From Sphingomonas sp. H160509 (GTDB lineage: Bacteria; Pseudomonadota; Alphaproteobacteria; Sphingomonadales; Sphingomonadaceae): DNA of 64,000 nucleotides. The stretch's first letter is position 1. Each line of letters opens with the position of its first letter. A model generated the notes under the pieces. It saw nothing but the letters and a program-made list of their open reading frames with translations. It made no database searches and was not told the origin of the DNA. Positions 1 through 9,876 of this stretch are shown one piece after another. The position numbers were made by a program, and so were the translations under genes. The stretch spans positions 179,048 through 243,047 of the forward strand of contig NZ_JAMXSR020000003.1 of NCBI RefSeq assembly GCF_024124765.2, given 5' to 3'.

Positions 1-1743
1 ACGGCGTGCATCCGAAGGACCGGGAGAAAACACGCAGGGCTTACGAGTCCGCAAGTGACCCTGATCGCCGCGCTCTGTACGACGTCGAGTACCGGACCAT
101 CGGCAAGGAGGACGGCATTACCCGGTGGGTCGCAGCAAAGGGGCGTGGCCTGTTTGATGCGCAAGGTAATTGCCTTCGTGTGATCGGGACCGCCATCGAC
201 GTCACGGCGCGGAAGGCAGGCGAAATCCACCTTCATCAGCTTAACGAACGCCTCGAACACGAGGTCACCACACGAACTGCCGAGCGCAACCGGGTTTGGG
301 AGATGAGCCGCGATCTGCTCGCTATCATGGGGTTCGACGGTTCTCGAAAGGCCATAAATCCGGCGTGGGAGGCCACACTTGGCCGCGATGCCGCGACGCT
401 GTTGTCTCTATCGTTCCGTGAGCAAGTCCACCCTGATGATCATGATGCGGTCCAGAGCGTCATGGAGTGGTTGCTTCGCGGCGAGACCGTCGAGCGCTTC
501 GAGGACAGGATCGCTCATGCCGATGGATCATGGCGCTGGATTTCTTGGACGCTCGTGCCTGAAGGCGATGTCTTCTACGCAGTCGGGCGCGATGTCACGT
601 CAGAGAAGGCTGCCGCCCAAGAGCTTGAATATGCGCAGGAGGCACTCCGCCAGAGCCAGAAGATGGAGGCGATGGGTCAGCTTACTGGTGGCGTCGCACA
701 TGACTTTAACAATCTGCTCACGCCGATCCTGGCAGCGCTCGATATGCTACAGCGGCGAGGCGTCGGAGGCGACCGCGAACAACGGCTGATCGAAGGTGCT
801 ATCCAATCGGTCGACCGGGCTGCAACACTCGTTCAGCGTCTTTTAGCGTTCGCGCGACGGCAACCACTGCAATCATCTGCCGTCGACATCGGCAAACTCG
901 TCGCGGGAATGGCGGACCTTCTTATCAGCACGACCGGCCCTCAGGTTCGAGTGGTTGTCGACCTGGCGGACGATCTGCCCCCCCGCCAAAGCAGATCCAA
1001 ACCAGCTGGAGATGGCGCTGCTGAACCTAGGCGTGAATGCGCGCGACGCTATGCCCCAGGGAGGCACGCTCCGGATAACCGCAAATCGCGCTAGCATCCG
1101 CACCCCACGTGGGGCGCTCAAACGGGGGCATTATGTCCGGTTAGGGGTCGCCGACACTGGCGCCGGAATGGATCCGGTCACGTTGGCTCGCGCGATCGAG
1201 CCATTCTTTTCCACTAAGGGTATCGGCAAGGGCACCGGCCTTGGCCTTTCAATGGCACACGGACTGGCAGCTCAATTAGGCGGTGCGCTCACTATTCAGA
1301 GCCAGGAGGGTGTCGGAACCAATGTCGAACTTTGGTTGCCGGTCAGCGCCGTTTCTCCTGACGGCGGCGAGACACCCGCAGACGTTGCACCCGTTAACAC
1401 AGCGAGCGGCCTTGCACTCCTCGTCGATGACGAAGACGCTGTTCGGGCCAGCACAGCCGATATGCTCGAAGAATACGGATACGAGGTTCGCGAAGCGAAC
1501 TCCGCTGAAACGGCCTTGGCGCTTGTTACCAACGGATTGCTTCCTGACCTGCTGGTCTCGGACCATCTCATGCCCGGCATGAGTGGGGTGGAGCTGGCAT
1601 CAGAACTCCGAAAAACGTTGCCCAATCTGCCGGTGTTGATCATTTCTGGCTATGCCGATCTCGAGGGTCTTGCTCCGGATCTGCCTCGATTGGTAAAACC
1701 CTTCCGAAGCGCCGAGCTAGCCGCAATACTCGCGGCGCTATGA
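1..1743 (+). CDS. Hybrid sensor histidine kinase with receiver domain (5' end off the window, one frameshift)
   Basis: Membrane-independent sensory part with PAS/PAC repeats (HPDDH-type motif; a PAS core continues upstream of base 1), a coiled linker, a HisKA H-box (GGVAHDFNNLLTPI) near 690-730, an HATPase_c domain (N-box LNLGVNARDAMP, G1 DTGAGMD, G2 GKGTGLGLSM), and a C-terminal receiver with LVSDHLMPGMSG and a conserved lysine in VKPF. This order is usual for alphaproteobacterial hybrid kinases, which autophosphorylate on His and pass phosphate to the receiver Asp. The frame breaks in a run of seven C at 978-984. With six C the protein reads DLPPAKADPNQLEMALL without interruption. No partner regulator lies beside it and the signal is unknown. 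The reading frame is open at the left edge, so the true start is outside the window. Confidence 0.85.
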
Positions 1744-2025
1744 GATTTTGAAAAGAACAATATTGAACTGCGCAGCTTTTGCCGCTTCTGTCTATCGTAG
1801 GGTGCAAAGTAGCCTGTTCGCAGCCCTTGTACTGGTAAGAGTTTTGTAAAGCGGTAGTTGGTAGCGCCCGGTTCGGATCAACCCACACCAACGCTCATTC
1901 TCGAGATTGGGGTCGGCGATTCGATAGTCCAGCGTCCGTGATCAGATCCGCCCTTCACGTCTCGGCGATACCGTCGTCGTCTGAAATTTACCAGACCTCA
2001 ATCTCTGCACCCTACCCGAAGGGGT

Positions 2026-2829
2026 ATGATCATGCTGCGCATCTTTGTTATCGCTGCCGCGGCCATCGTGACGGTGCCTGCCGTCGCGCAGGTGCGCGTC
2101 ACCGTCAACGGTAAGGCCATCGACGTGCCCGCCGGCACAATGCGCGTTATCACCTACTCGCCGGGCGGTGGGCAACAGATATCCGATCAGCCATGGGCTG
2201 GCCAGATCGGTGTCGAAGTTGCCTCCGGTGTCGTCGTTACCACCGAGACCGTCGAAGAGGACGGCCACGGACGGGTTCTTTCGCGCAAGGTCGTCACGCA
2301 TGCCGAACCGCCGCGCGTCGCCTATACGGCGCGGGCTCCAACCTACCAGCAGGCTATCTATCGCCAGCCTACTTATGTGCCACCACGCCTCAAACCGGAC
2401 CCGTCTGAACTCTCGGACGAGCAGCCATCCTCGATGCCCAAAATAATGCGCATCAAGCGCGATGGCTGGAGCGGACACTTCATTGCGAACATCCACATCA
2501 ACGGCGTTGCGATCAAGGCAATCATAGATACCGGGGCGACCTACACGCTACTAACGCCTGAAGCGGCACAGGCGGTCGGCGCCTACCAGTCAATTATTCG
2601 AAACGAGTCGGCCATCGGCATCGGCGGTATGACCACGGTGGCAGTCGCCAAGCTCCGCACGATGGAAGTTGCCGGACAGCAGTTCGGCAGCATGATAGCT
2701 CGCATCGGGCAGCGTGGCATTGCCTACACGCTTCTTGGCCAGACCGAGATCGCTCGGCTTGGCCGCGTCGTCATCGAAGACGGTGTCATGACTATCACCC
2801 CCCGGGGTATCCAGTACGCCTTGCGCTGA
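2026..2829 (+). CDS. Secreted retropepsin-like aspartic protease (TIGR02281-type, clan AA)
   Basis: 267 residues. The N-terminus MIMLRIFVIAAAAIVTVPAVAQ is a clear Sec signal, so the protein is probably periplasmic. Residues 25-130 are a low-homology, proline-rich linker. The C-terminal half carries the single-lobe aspartic protease core with the active site IIDTGATYTLL, the hydrophobic flap region GIGGM, and a final LLGQTEIARLG segment typical of the family. These enzymes act as homodimers, each chain giving one Asp. The ATG at 2026 and another at 2032 are both possible starts. A second, shorter family member lies at 13711-14274 inside the exosortase locus. No operon partner is evident; a gene-poor stretch follows on both sides. 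The substrate is unknown. Confidence 0.75.
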   Translation: MIMLRIFVIAAAAIVTVPAVAQVRVTVNGKAIDVPAGTMRVITYSPGGGQQISDQPWAGQIGVEVASGVVVTTETVEEDGHGRVLSRKVVTHAEPPRVAYTARAPTYQQAIYRQPTYVPPRLKPDPSELSDEQPSSMPKIMRIKRDGWSGHFIANIHINGVAIKAIIDTGATYTLLTPEAAQAVGAYQSIIRNESAIGIGGMTTVAVAKLRTMEVAGQQFGSMIARIGQRGIAYTLLGQTEIARLGRVVIEDGVMTITPRGIQYALR

Positions 2830-3062
2830 TACCATGTCAGGCGGACTCATCGTTGCAATCGGTTACCCGCCGACAGAATGAAACTCGTCCAAGCATCGGG
2901 GGAGGCAACCACACTCGGTTCATGGGTCATGCTAGTCGTCATCCAAGACTATACTCATCAATAATAGTAAAACATAAAATATTTTTGGCATTTATATCAT
3001 TGCAAAATGAGTCTTCATAATCATCCAGATGTTGTCGTGACTTAAAAAGAATAGGTGAAATC

Positions 3063-3425
3063 ATGGGCAAACGGGTACTAATCGTTGAAGATAACGAGCT
3101 GAACCTAAAGCTTTTCTGTGACTTATTGAAAGCGCATGAGTTCGTTGTCGAGCCCGTACGCGATGGTCGCGAAGCTCTGGCGCGGGCTAGTGAATTTAAT
3201 CCTGATTTGATCATAATGGACATACAGATGCCGTACGTCACAGGCTACGAGTTGATCCTTGAGATGATGACCGACAAGAATCTGCGAACGATCCCGATAA
3301 TGGCCGTGACCGCTTATGCCGGACCTGACGATGAGGAACGTATCCGGGCAGCTGGTGCGCAATCCTATATCTCGAAACCGATCACCCTGACGGGGTTCTT
3401 AGACGCAGTGAACGCTTTGGTGTGA
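3063..3425 (+). CDS. DivK-like single-domain response regulator
   Basis: 120 residues forming one CheY-like receiver and nothing else. Visible are the acidic pair E9/D10, the phosphoacceptor D53 in DLIIMDIQMP, the conserved Thr/Ala switch region near residue 83, and K105 in SYISKPI. The sequence VLIVEDNELNLKLF with DGREALA and AVTAYAGPDDEERIRAAGA is characteristic of the DivK family, which relays phosphate in the alphaproteobacterial cell-cycle network (PleC/DivJ-DivK-DivL). In Sphingomonadales the primary divK usually sits before pleD; no pleD follows here, so this may be a second, orphan copy. The start ATG follows an AT-rich leader with GAATAGGTGAAATC, a weak ribosome site. It could instead be the receiver of a local stress or chemotaxis system. 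Confidence 0.75.
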   Translation: MGKRVLIVEDNELNLKLFCDLLKAHEFVVEPVRDGREALARASEFNPDLIIMDIQMPYVTGYELILEMMTDKNLRTIPIMAVTAYAGPDDEERIRAAGAQSYISKPITLTGFLDAVNALV

Positions 3426-4664
3426 TTCAGGAAAATATATACCGGCTAAATTCGGGCAGTCGCTTAGCGGCAATGGCAATAGCCTTCGCCATGTCGGACT
3501 TTGGCGCTGGCGGCGCAGTGCTACGTCCCGCTGTCTTGGGTGAGATTTTCTGCCGCGCTGCTCGGCGCGTGTCAGGCGGCTTCCCGCAGACCTTGGTTTC
3601 CGTGCCGTATGTACAAGTCACCGGTGCGTTCATGAATATGGGTCGTCGGCAACGCTGCAACCGCTCATGCAGGGCCTACCTCAGCGAAGGTCGGGTCGAA
3701 TACCTTGCCTTTAACGGCCCCAGCACGCGGCGTCGGTGCACCGCTTGAATGGCCAGGACGACAATAAAAGGCAGCGCTATGCTGTTGTAAAAACTGGAGA
3801 CTTCGGTATTTTGCTTATATGGCTGGCTCCCTTCATCCAGTAGCGCTTGCGCACGCTCAGGGATTACAGGCGGGGAGGATGCATTTTGTACCGCCCCCAA
3901 CGTGTCCATGGCCTGTGCAGGATCGCGAAGCGGTGTCTGCGTGGTTCGCCGGGTTTAGCGTTGGGGTTTTGGTTTATTCTCAACGAGAAGAGCGAGCGCG
4001 CTCCAACTGGCTCTCGTTTTGAACTTGAGGCGGCATGGTTCGGTAAGGCACGGGTAGGAAGCAAGCAGACTACGTCCGACAGCCTACCTCCTCAAGCTTC
4101 AGTGCCGCAGCCTGATGCCCACCGGAGAACGGAAGGGCAGCAGTGCTAGTGCCGGGCACCCAAAGTAGCATGCTATTACGACACCATCAGTGGAGCGGTC
4201 ACGACACCTGTGGCGTCGGTAACGTCTCGATGATCGATCCACCATTTGGCCTCTGTCACTTGGAGACATGCATGATAATCGGCAACCTTACAAAGTGCTG
4301 TTATCGCTGCGAGGCGCTTCGCCCTGATGGTCGACGCCCAGCTGATCTGGTGATCAGTGCCGGTCAGCGCCGCAAGGCCGAGGTGCATGACTGCAGCACT
4401 GCTGAGCGCTGCAGTAGCGGCGGGCTCGGCTCTCTTTTCGACAACGAAGCAGTCGCGACATGTCGTTGTCTTTAACCACCGCGCCTTGCGTCCCTGTTGG
4501 CTATCATAGCCGGCAGATAATGAGTCTGCTCATGACCGCAAGCATGAATGATTTTCTGTTCCATGGCCGTGATGATGCCCGTCCATGTTTTGAGTGCAAC
4601 GTCAATGAGTCAGGCTGAATCGGAATTACGCCCAGTGGGTAACGACTGAGCAAGAAGCGTCTTT
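3426..4664. other. Gene-poor stretch, no supported gene
   Basis: About 1.2 kb with only short open frames on both strands, none with a recognisable domain, a convincing ribosome site or family-like composition. A minus-strand frame at 3676-3909 has a hydrophobic patch (FIVVLAIQAV) and could be the scrap of a membrane protein, but nothing supports it further. Confidence 0.4.
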
Positions 4665-4868
4665 CTAGGTCAGCGCAACGCCTTCGGCATTTACCAGGTC
4701 AGGGCCAACTAACGTACCAATTAGCCGTACGCGCTTTTCTACCAGATCAACCGGGGTGCGATGCAGTTCGAGCTGGTAGCGCCCACCAACATCCCGACGA
4801 AGATAGAACTCTCCGCCTTCGCGAATTAAGGTGCCCACCTCATCGATCCGGGCCCCAATCGCTATCAT
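4665..4868 (-). CDS. Small DUF5818-like protein
   Basis: 67 residues on the minus strand. The sequence reads as a small beta domain: GARIDEVGTLIREGGEFYLRRD, then GRYQLELHRTPVDLVEKRVRL, then GTLVGPDLVNAEGVAL. I recall this pattern from small sphingomonad proteins annotated as DUF5818, an OB-like or RNA-chaperone-like fold of unknown function. The length agrees with that group. It lies downstream of rpsU on the same strand, separated by about 75 bases, so cotranscription is possible. No signal peptide or membrane segment is present. The family assignment is from memory of the pattern and needs a profile search (DUF5818 HMM). Confidence 0.6.
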   Translation of the reverse strand: MIAIGARIDEVGTLIREGGEFYLRRDVGGRYQLELHRTPVDLVEKRVRLIGTLVGPDLVNAEGVALT

Positions 4869-4943
4869 CGCTTCGGCATCATTTCACTCTGATAACGTAC
4901 AACTTTGCCAATCGGACGGTTAGAAAGTACCATCAGGCATGTG

Positions 4944-5144
4944 TCAGCTATCACGTTCGGCACGCTTGCGATCGGCTTTCTTTGCACGGCTCACCGCAGC
5001 GGCATGCTGACGCGCACGTTTTTCCGATGGCTTCTCGTAATGGCGACGCAACTTCATCTCTCTATAAACACCCTCGCGCTGCAGCTTCTTTTTGAGTGCA
5101 CGAAGGGCTTGGTCGACGTTGTTGTCGCGGACGGTGATCAGCAT
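4944..5144 (-). CDS. rpsU: 30S ribosomal protein S21
   Basis: 66 residues, the usual alphaproteobacterial S21 length. Diagnostic segments are ITVRDNNVDQALRALKKKLQ, REGVYREMKLRRHYEKPSEK, then a lysine/arginine/alanine tail ending KKADRKRAERDS. S21 binds near the 3' end of 16S rRNA on the small subunit and helps initiation. The ATG at 5142-5144 (minus) gives MLITVRDNN; related proteins begin MQI/MLIIVRDNN, which supports it. A strong Shine-Dalgarno is not visible immediately upstream (only a GAAAG about 9 bases away). The downstream same-strand gene at 4665-4868 may be cotranscribed. The gene is intact while many longer genes here are frameshifted. Confidence 0.95.
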   Translation of the reverse strand: MLITVRDNNVDQALRALKKKLQREGVYREMKLRRHYEKPSEKRARQHAAAVSRAKKADRKRAERDS

Positions 5145-5329
5145 GGCTGCTGGGCTTTCGTGCAGGTTCGTGGGTCGCTTCAGAACGCCCTATGGTCCAA
5201 GGTTGCCTCTGCCAAGTACGAATGCAAGGTTCTTTGGGCTCAAACCCAATCAGGCTATTGATTTAAAGAGGGTTTCCTGATTCACAGAGCGTGGGACGAT
5301 GGAGGCGGTAGAAGGCGTTGTTCTGGTTA

Positions 5330-5461
5330 TCGGCCGAGGCATGGAAGGCGATCGAGCCGCATTTGCCGAAGAACCAGCTCCGCGCCCGGCGGGTCGATGA
5401 CCGACGGGTGATTTCGGGCATCATTCATGTGCTGAAGGTCGGCTGCCGGTGGTGCGACTGA
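5330..5461 (+). pseudogene. IS5-family transposase N-terminal scrap
   Basis: About 40 codons translate as WKAIEPHLPKNQLRARRVDD, then RRVISGIIHVLKVGCRWCD, and stop. This is the N-terminal DUF4096-like part of IS427-group IS5 transposases, which normally run about 260 residues. The catalytic DDE part is absent, so only a relic remains. Confidence 0.65.
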
Positions 5462-6011
5462 CTGCTCAGAGCGTCAAATTGCCCCGGGGTAATTTCGAAA
5501 GTGCGACAGTTGACCTGTGTCGAGTCTAGATGGCGCTCGAGGCCAATCGTTACCGCTCGGGAACAATTGCGTAGTCAAGCGTTAGTGCGAACCGGGTTCC
5601 ACAACGTCCCCGGTCGGCCCGCTTTTCCGAACCCCCGGGGGCGGGCCGTTATTCCGATCTTAATTATACGCCGTCATGTAAGTTCTCGAGGCTTCGCCCT
5701 CACACCGGACGGCCCCTGCTCGCCGTAACGCCCCCCCAAGCTCGGGCGAGCAGGGAGTTCGGTTCAAAAAAGCAAGCCTTGTAGCATACTGGTCGCATGC
5801 ATATTTCGATTAACGCTGATAATTGGGATCACACGTGTTGTTGTTTCCGTAAAGCTCTGCCTACCATTTTTTGATATCGAGCCACTTCTCAGTTATCTTT
5901 TTTGGTAACCTTACCAGCCGCAGTTCTAATGATTTACAGTTCAATTATTACCACTAATCATACTGTGTGAAATGCATAGTCGGTATTTAACAGATACTAC
6001 TAGACCACATG
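5462..6011. other. Gene-poor stretch with a strong hairpin
   Basis: No convincing coding frame. The stretch holds the GC-rich inverted repeat listed at 5714-5755 and then becomes AT-rich toward 5990. No tRNA-like cloverleaf or promoter pair was recognised with confidence. Confidence 0.35.
5714..5755. repeat. 11-bp perfect inverted repeat (stem-loop)
   Basis: The arms CCCTGCTCGCC (5714-5724) and GGCGAGCAGGG (5745-5755) are exact reverse complements around a 20-base loop that contains seven consecutive C. There is no T-run right after either arm, so a classical terminator is unlikely. It could be a structured RNA, a REP-like element or the edge of a lost IS. Confidence 0.5.
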
Positions 6012-6107
6012 CCGCAAGAAGTTCCTCACTCTTCAAGGAGCGGCGCAAGCAGATCGAAGAGTGAGGAGGTTTTTGCGGGCGGCCAGGCTCGGGCTCCGGT
6101 CCATCAC
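6012..6107. repeat. Hairpin repeat, copy A
   Basis: Arms at about 6012-6034 and 6057-6079 pair over 20 of 23 positions (core CTCACTCTTC with GAAGAGTGAG). A 23-base block AGGCTCGGGCTCCGGTCCAT plus CAC follows at 6085-6107. The same block follows the related hairpin at 6923-7011. No coding frame is conserved between the two copies because their loops differ in length by one base. Confidence 0.5.
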
Positions 6108-6460
6108 AAAATAGAAAGTGGGTTATCGGACATGAACCATTCCGGAAAGCTTTGTTCATGTTGCAGCTCGGTTGTTCGCAACTTGCTTATCCGGTACTAA
6201 ACGCTTCGCCACTTTGACAAGTCATTTACGGATTACGGCCCAGCTGCGCGGGCACCAAAGCTTGAACTTGTGTCATTCAAAATCAAGTAGACTTATCGCG
6301 CGCGCTCTAGCTCCGGAAACGATTGCTGGCTTCGCCTGCATGGTGATCCCACCTCGGTATTCCGGGTGGGATCGCGACGGCATTGCAACTCGCGGAATTA
6401 CGTAGATGCGGCAAAAAAGCTTCTCCGCCGCAGATTTATAAATTGGCTGCCTCAGACTAC

Positions 6461-6755
6461 CTACTGCTCCGGGGAGCTTAAAATTTCAGTGCCGTCATCC
6501 AGCCGGAACGGCTCGTTCTCCGACTCTGGGTCAACCCCCGCCGTAACGACGATCCCCAAAAGCGCGGTTTCGCGAATGTAGAAACTCGCCCCGGCTACCG
6601 TTCGCATTTCGATTAGGCGGCCGACGCTCTTTGCTTCCACGACTGCGACAGGTTCGGCACTTCCCAGTACCAAAGCTGAAACACCGCTTCCTCGTGTAAG
6701 GCCATCCAAAAAGCTTATCGACCAAGCGGTCAGCGGCGTCGTCGATTTCGATCAT
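6461..6755 (-). CDS. Conserved-looking hypothetical protein, one frameshift
   Basis: After correction this is 97 residues: MIEIDDAADRLVDKLLDGLT, then RGSGVSALVLGSAEPVAVVE, then a second half with IEMRTVAGASFYIRETALLG and a C-terminal PFRLDDGTEI. The ATG at 6753-6755 has a good ribosome site, GAAAGGA, at 6761-6767 (six bases away), which fixes the start. The frame breaks in five T on the coding strand (6708-6712); with four T it is continuous. It has no signal peptide, membrane segment or family I can name. The composition is that of a small soluble alpha/beta protein. Neighbours give no functional hint. Confidence 0.5.
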
Positions 6756-6922
6756 AGCGTTCCTTTCAGGGCTTGGCGCAACACCTAACACAAGGGGGTA
6801 TCTTCTGACCAACGCCGTAGTGGAGGCCGCGCGATCGAAGCCGGCCGCCTATAAGCGCTTCGACCACCAAATACGATTGTGCGCCATCTAGACGGCTTTC
6901 GTTATCAGTTAGTATGATAGAA

Positions 6923-7011
6923 TGTTCTCCGCTCTCCGAGGTGCGGCGTAAAGCAAAACGGAGAGTGAGGAAGTATGACCGAGCAGTTAGGCTCGGGCTC
7001 CGGTCCATCAC
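6923..7011. repeat. Hairpin repeat, copy B
   Basis: This stem (CTCTCCG paired with CGGAGAG) sits at the same place, relative to the shared 23-base tail (6989-7011), as the stem of copy A. Stem bases that differ between copies change on both arms (TTC/GAA versus TCC/GGA), so pairing is kept. That favours a transcribed structured RNA or a mobile repeat over chance. Confidence 0.5.
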
Positions 7012-7324
7012 TGCGCTATTGAATATTAACGTCGCGGATGCTGTATACATCAAGTTTGATATTGTAAGAGGCTCACCGGCCCGTCAGTTTCTCGCGACGG
7101 TCATGGATGGAAGCCAGTATGCGTTCGTACGCTCGGCCGTCCCCCTTGTCATGGATGGCTCGTCTATGAGCTCAGCTGGCAGCGTGTAGGCGACCATATC
7201 ACGTGTTGTGTCTGTCGTCTTGTAGCCCTTAGGAATTGGCTTACCTCCATCTTCCGCGGCTTTCGCGTCAGCCTATCTATTTAAGAGCCTATGCGCAGTC
7301 GACTGATTCAGGCAAACCGTTCTG

Positions 7325-7654
7325 ATGATTAAGATCCTTGCGGTCCTGACGCTTGCATTCTCACCCGCGCCAGAAGGAAGCGTGCCACTGACACGGGCAG
7401 CTTGGGAAAGCTGCCTGCAATCATTCGCTCAGACAGAAAGTTTAGGATCTGGAAGTGAGGTTACGATCGCCTTGAACGCCTTGAACGCCTGTTCTTCCGA
7501 GCGAGGTCGATACACCCGGGCTCTAACACGAAGCGCGAACGGTATAATTGCGAATGGGCAGACGCCAGCCGCTCAGGCCCAGCAGCGATTATCCGTAGAT
7601 CAACGAGATCTCACCGTTCGCCTTATAGCTTTCATACGGCGAATCCGACAGTAG
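7325..7654 (+). CDS. Hypothetical secreted helical protein
   Basis: 109 residues. The first 19 (MIKILAVLTLAFSPAPEGS) look like a short Sec signal. The rest is predicted helical and alanine-rich, with two cysteines (in ESCLQSF and NACSSER) that could form a disulfide in the periplasm. The amino-acid use is protein-like (balanced charges, periodic leucines) rather than that of a random frame. No family is recognised. It stands alone between a gene-poor stretch and IS debris, with no strong ribosome site, so the call is tentative. Confidence 0.4.
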   Translation: MIKILAVLTLAFSPAPEGSVPLTRAAWESCLQSFAQTESLGSGSEVTIALNALNACSSERGRYTRALTRSANGIIANGQTPAAQAQQRLSVDQRDLTVRLIAFIRRIRQ

Positions 7655-7765
7655 CAATTGATCGTCCGACGGTAAACGCGTTCACTACATCAGCCAGTCG
7701 GGACCGTTTCTCGATTGCAACCTCCCCGGTGATTATATGTCGATGCTAGCGGCTTCCGCCTTGGG

Positions 7766-7985
7766 CGTTTGATACTACGGTTTGATGATGCGATCCTTTC
7801 GTTGGAATTGATAAAAAGCTGTATGGGACAGGTTTGTCATGGGAACGCTACGAGGCGCACGCCGTCCGACTAGCAATAGAGCAATCACAAACGTTGCCCG
7901 CGACGCTGATTCGGGAACTGGGAATTAACGCCAAGACAGTGGCGAAGTGGCGCAAGAGGGTAACCATCGAGGATCTGAAGGCTTA
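7766..7985 (+). mobile_element. IS481-family left-end remnant
   Basis: The segment matches, with substitutions, the IS481 left end and first 60 codons seen at 29272-29460: a TTTGAT...ACGGTTTGATGRTGCGATCC end, then a start coding MGQ and the helix-turn-helix ELGINAKTVAKWRKRVTIED. The catalytic part is missing and the frame is broken, so it is a dead fragment. A third copy lies at 36518-36606 on the other strand. Confidence 0.6.
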
Positions 7986-8394
7986 TGCCCGATGAATGAA
8001 CGCATCGAGGCAGTCTGAGGCACAGGCGGGTTATACCGATTTGTGCTAGCTATGATATTCCTCCATGAAGCATTCGCTGCTCTTCCCTGGGCAGCTGGCA
8101 CCTCGTTTGCGCCGCACCAACGAAACGAGGTGCCAATCACATAGGTCGGGTTGTCGTCATGAGATATCCGATAACACCCATCTTATAGACGGTCTTAATT
8201 AACCTCTGCTACTCTTGTCTGGTACTGAATTTTAGCTATAACACCTAGCATCGGACTGTTGAACGTCGGAAACATCGACGTTCAACTGCTTTACTGATAC
8301 CTTAGTATGGCTTTCGGGTAATTTCGATTTGACGATCGCCTTGTTGTTTGGTCATTTTGAGCAAGATTTGTCCGACCTTGATAAGTCCTTCCGG

Positions 8395-9200
8395 CAAGGA
8401 GCTGGGCATGCGGAAATCTAGCTAGGCCACGTGGGCAAAGGCGGCCACAGCGTAACTGATGCAAGCGCGACGAAGCCGAGATATGACTCTGCTGTCTTGT
8501 CATAACGCGTTGCGACACGGGCCAGTTCTTGAGCTTGCTGAACAAGCGCTCGACGAGATTGCGCCAACGGTATTTCTCGCGATCATGCGGGATCGGTATG
8601 CGGCGGTTACTTTTGGTTGGAATGACCGCCTCGACATCCGCCCTGGCGAGTTCCTGGCGGATGGCATCGGCGTCATATCCCTTATCGGCAAGCAGGGCCT
8701 CGATCCGGTCAGCCAGCATCCCGAACAATGGCCCGAAGCCCTTCACGTCGTGGGCCTGGCCCGGCGTCAGGACGAAACATAGCGGTCGCCCTGACCGTCA
8801 CAGCGGGCGTGCAGCCCTTCGAATTCTTGATCCCTTTTTTAGCCCAACGGTGCAGTGGTGCGCCCGGACTACGGTGCTGTCGATCATGTCGGCGCTGACA
8901 TCCCGCTCGACGACAGCGGGCAGGGTCTCCAGCATGGCTCCGAACACGCCCGTCACGACCCAGCGACGATACTGCCGGAACACACTGTTCCACTTGCCAT
9001 ATTCATCCGGCAAATGCCGCCATTGCGCGCCTGTCCGCGCCATCCACACCATGCCTTCGAAATAGGGCCGGTTGTCTCCCGCGGATCGTCAGCCACGTCC
9101 TTGCCCCGACGGCAGCAGGGGCCCAATCAGAGCCCACTCATCATCCGAAACCCCAATCCGCTCGCCCAACGCCGCCTCCAAAAGACAGCCTTGAGTCAAC
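8395..9200 (-). pseudogene. IS5-family (IS427-group-like) transposase, degraded
   Basis: Minus-strand frames read in order: LGERIGVSDDEWALIGPLLP, MVWMARTGAQWRHLPDEYGK with WNSVFRQYRRWV, DMIDSTVVRAHHC (first catalytic Asp), KGFGPLFGMLADRIEALLAD with KGYDADAIRQELA (second Asp region), and IPHDREKYRWRNLVERLFSK (Glu region). All DDE landmarks of an IS5 transposase are recognisable, but they lie in three frames with stops, and the C-terminus is garbled. The element is therefore inactive. It sits in an IS graveyard between gene-poor DNA and the exosortase locus. The exact terminal inverted repeats were not resolved. Confidence 0.75.
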
Positions 9201-9329
9201 CGATCAGACGCGCGTCAACCTTTGTCCACGTGGCCGAGGCAGACGAGCAGGTTGCCTGCGCGCTGAACCGGGAGAAATCGGCAAGCCGGTAGCCGAATTT
9301 TTCCGGCGGATGGTGATACAGAGCAGGCG

Positions 9330-9735
9330 CCCTACCGTTGGAAGAAGGTGTACGGTGGTCTCGGTATCGGTGAGCTAAAGGCTACTGAAGCAGCTTTAGG
9401 ACGAGAACCGGCATCTGAAACAGCTGATTGCCGACCTGAGCCGGGACAAGTACATTCGGCAGGACGTTCTGGCGAAAAGCTCTAACGCTTAGACGACGAC
9501 GCGAGCTCGTCGCGCCCGTCCAAGCGTCCCATGCCGTAAGCTAACGGCGCAGTTGCTTGGTGCTGGCGTCGAGCGGTCATCAGTGCGCTACATTTTGTAC
9601 AAGCCGGACCAGGCACCGCTAGCGATGGGCATCCGTGATCTAGCGGCAACGCGAACGCGCTATGGCTATTTCTTGATCTACGTCCTGCTGCGCCAGGAAG
9701 GATGGGTCGTGAACCACAAATGCATCTATTGACTA
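9330..9735 (+). pseudogene. IS3-family (IS407-group-like) transposase remnant
   Basis: A piece of OrfA (GGLGIGELK, then ENRHLKQLIADLSRDKYIRQ) is followed by fragments of OrfB (matching ATRTRYGYF...LRQEGWVVNHK in mixed frames). The same element is better preserved at 41564-45411, which shows what is missing: most of the DDE domain. Several stops and indels make this copy dead. Confidence 0.65.
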
Positions 9736-9876
9736 TCTCGGAATGATGGACCGAGCCTTCGGCGCAAGAGGTCAAGGCGGCCGTCATACGCATCGTATGC
9801 CGTTCGCCAACGATATGGCCAAACGCTTTCAAGAGATGGACCGGAAACGCTCTATCGCGCCCTTGGCGTATCGCAA

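Noticed and set aside
2168..2446. Open frames overlapping the aspartic protease
   Set aside because: They are shadows of a GC-rich gene in other frames, with arginine-rich or serine-rich composition and no motifs.
6345..6373. 9-bp perfect inverted repeat (GATCCCACC / GGTGGGATC) as a terminator
   Set aside because: No T-run follows on either strand and it lies about 90 bases beyond the nearest stop; kept only as a note.
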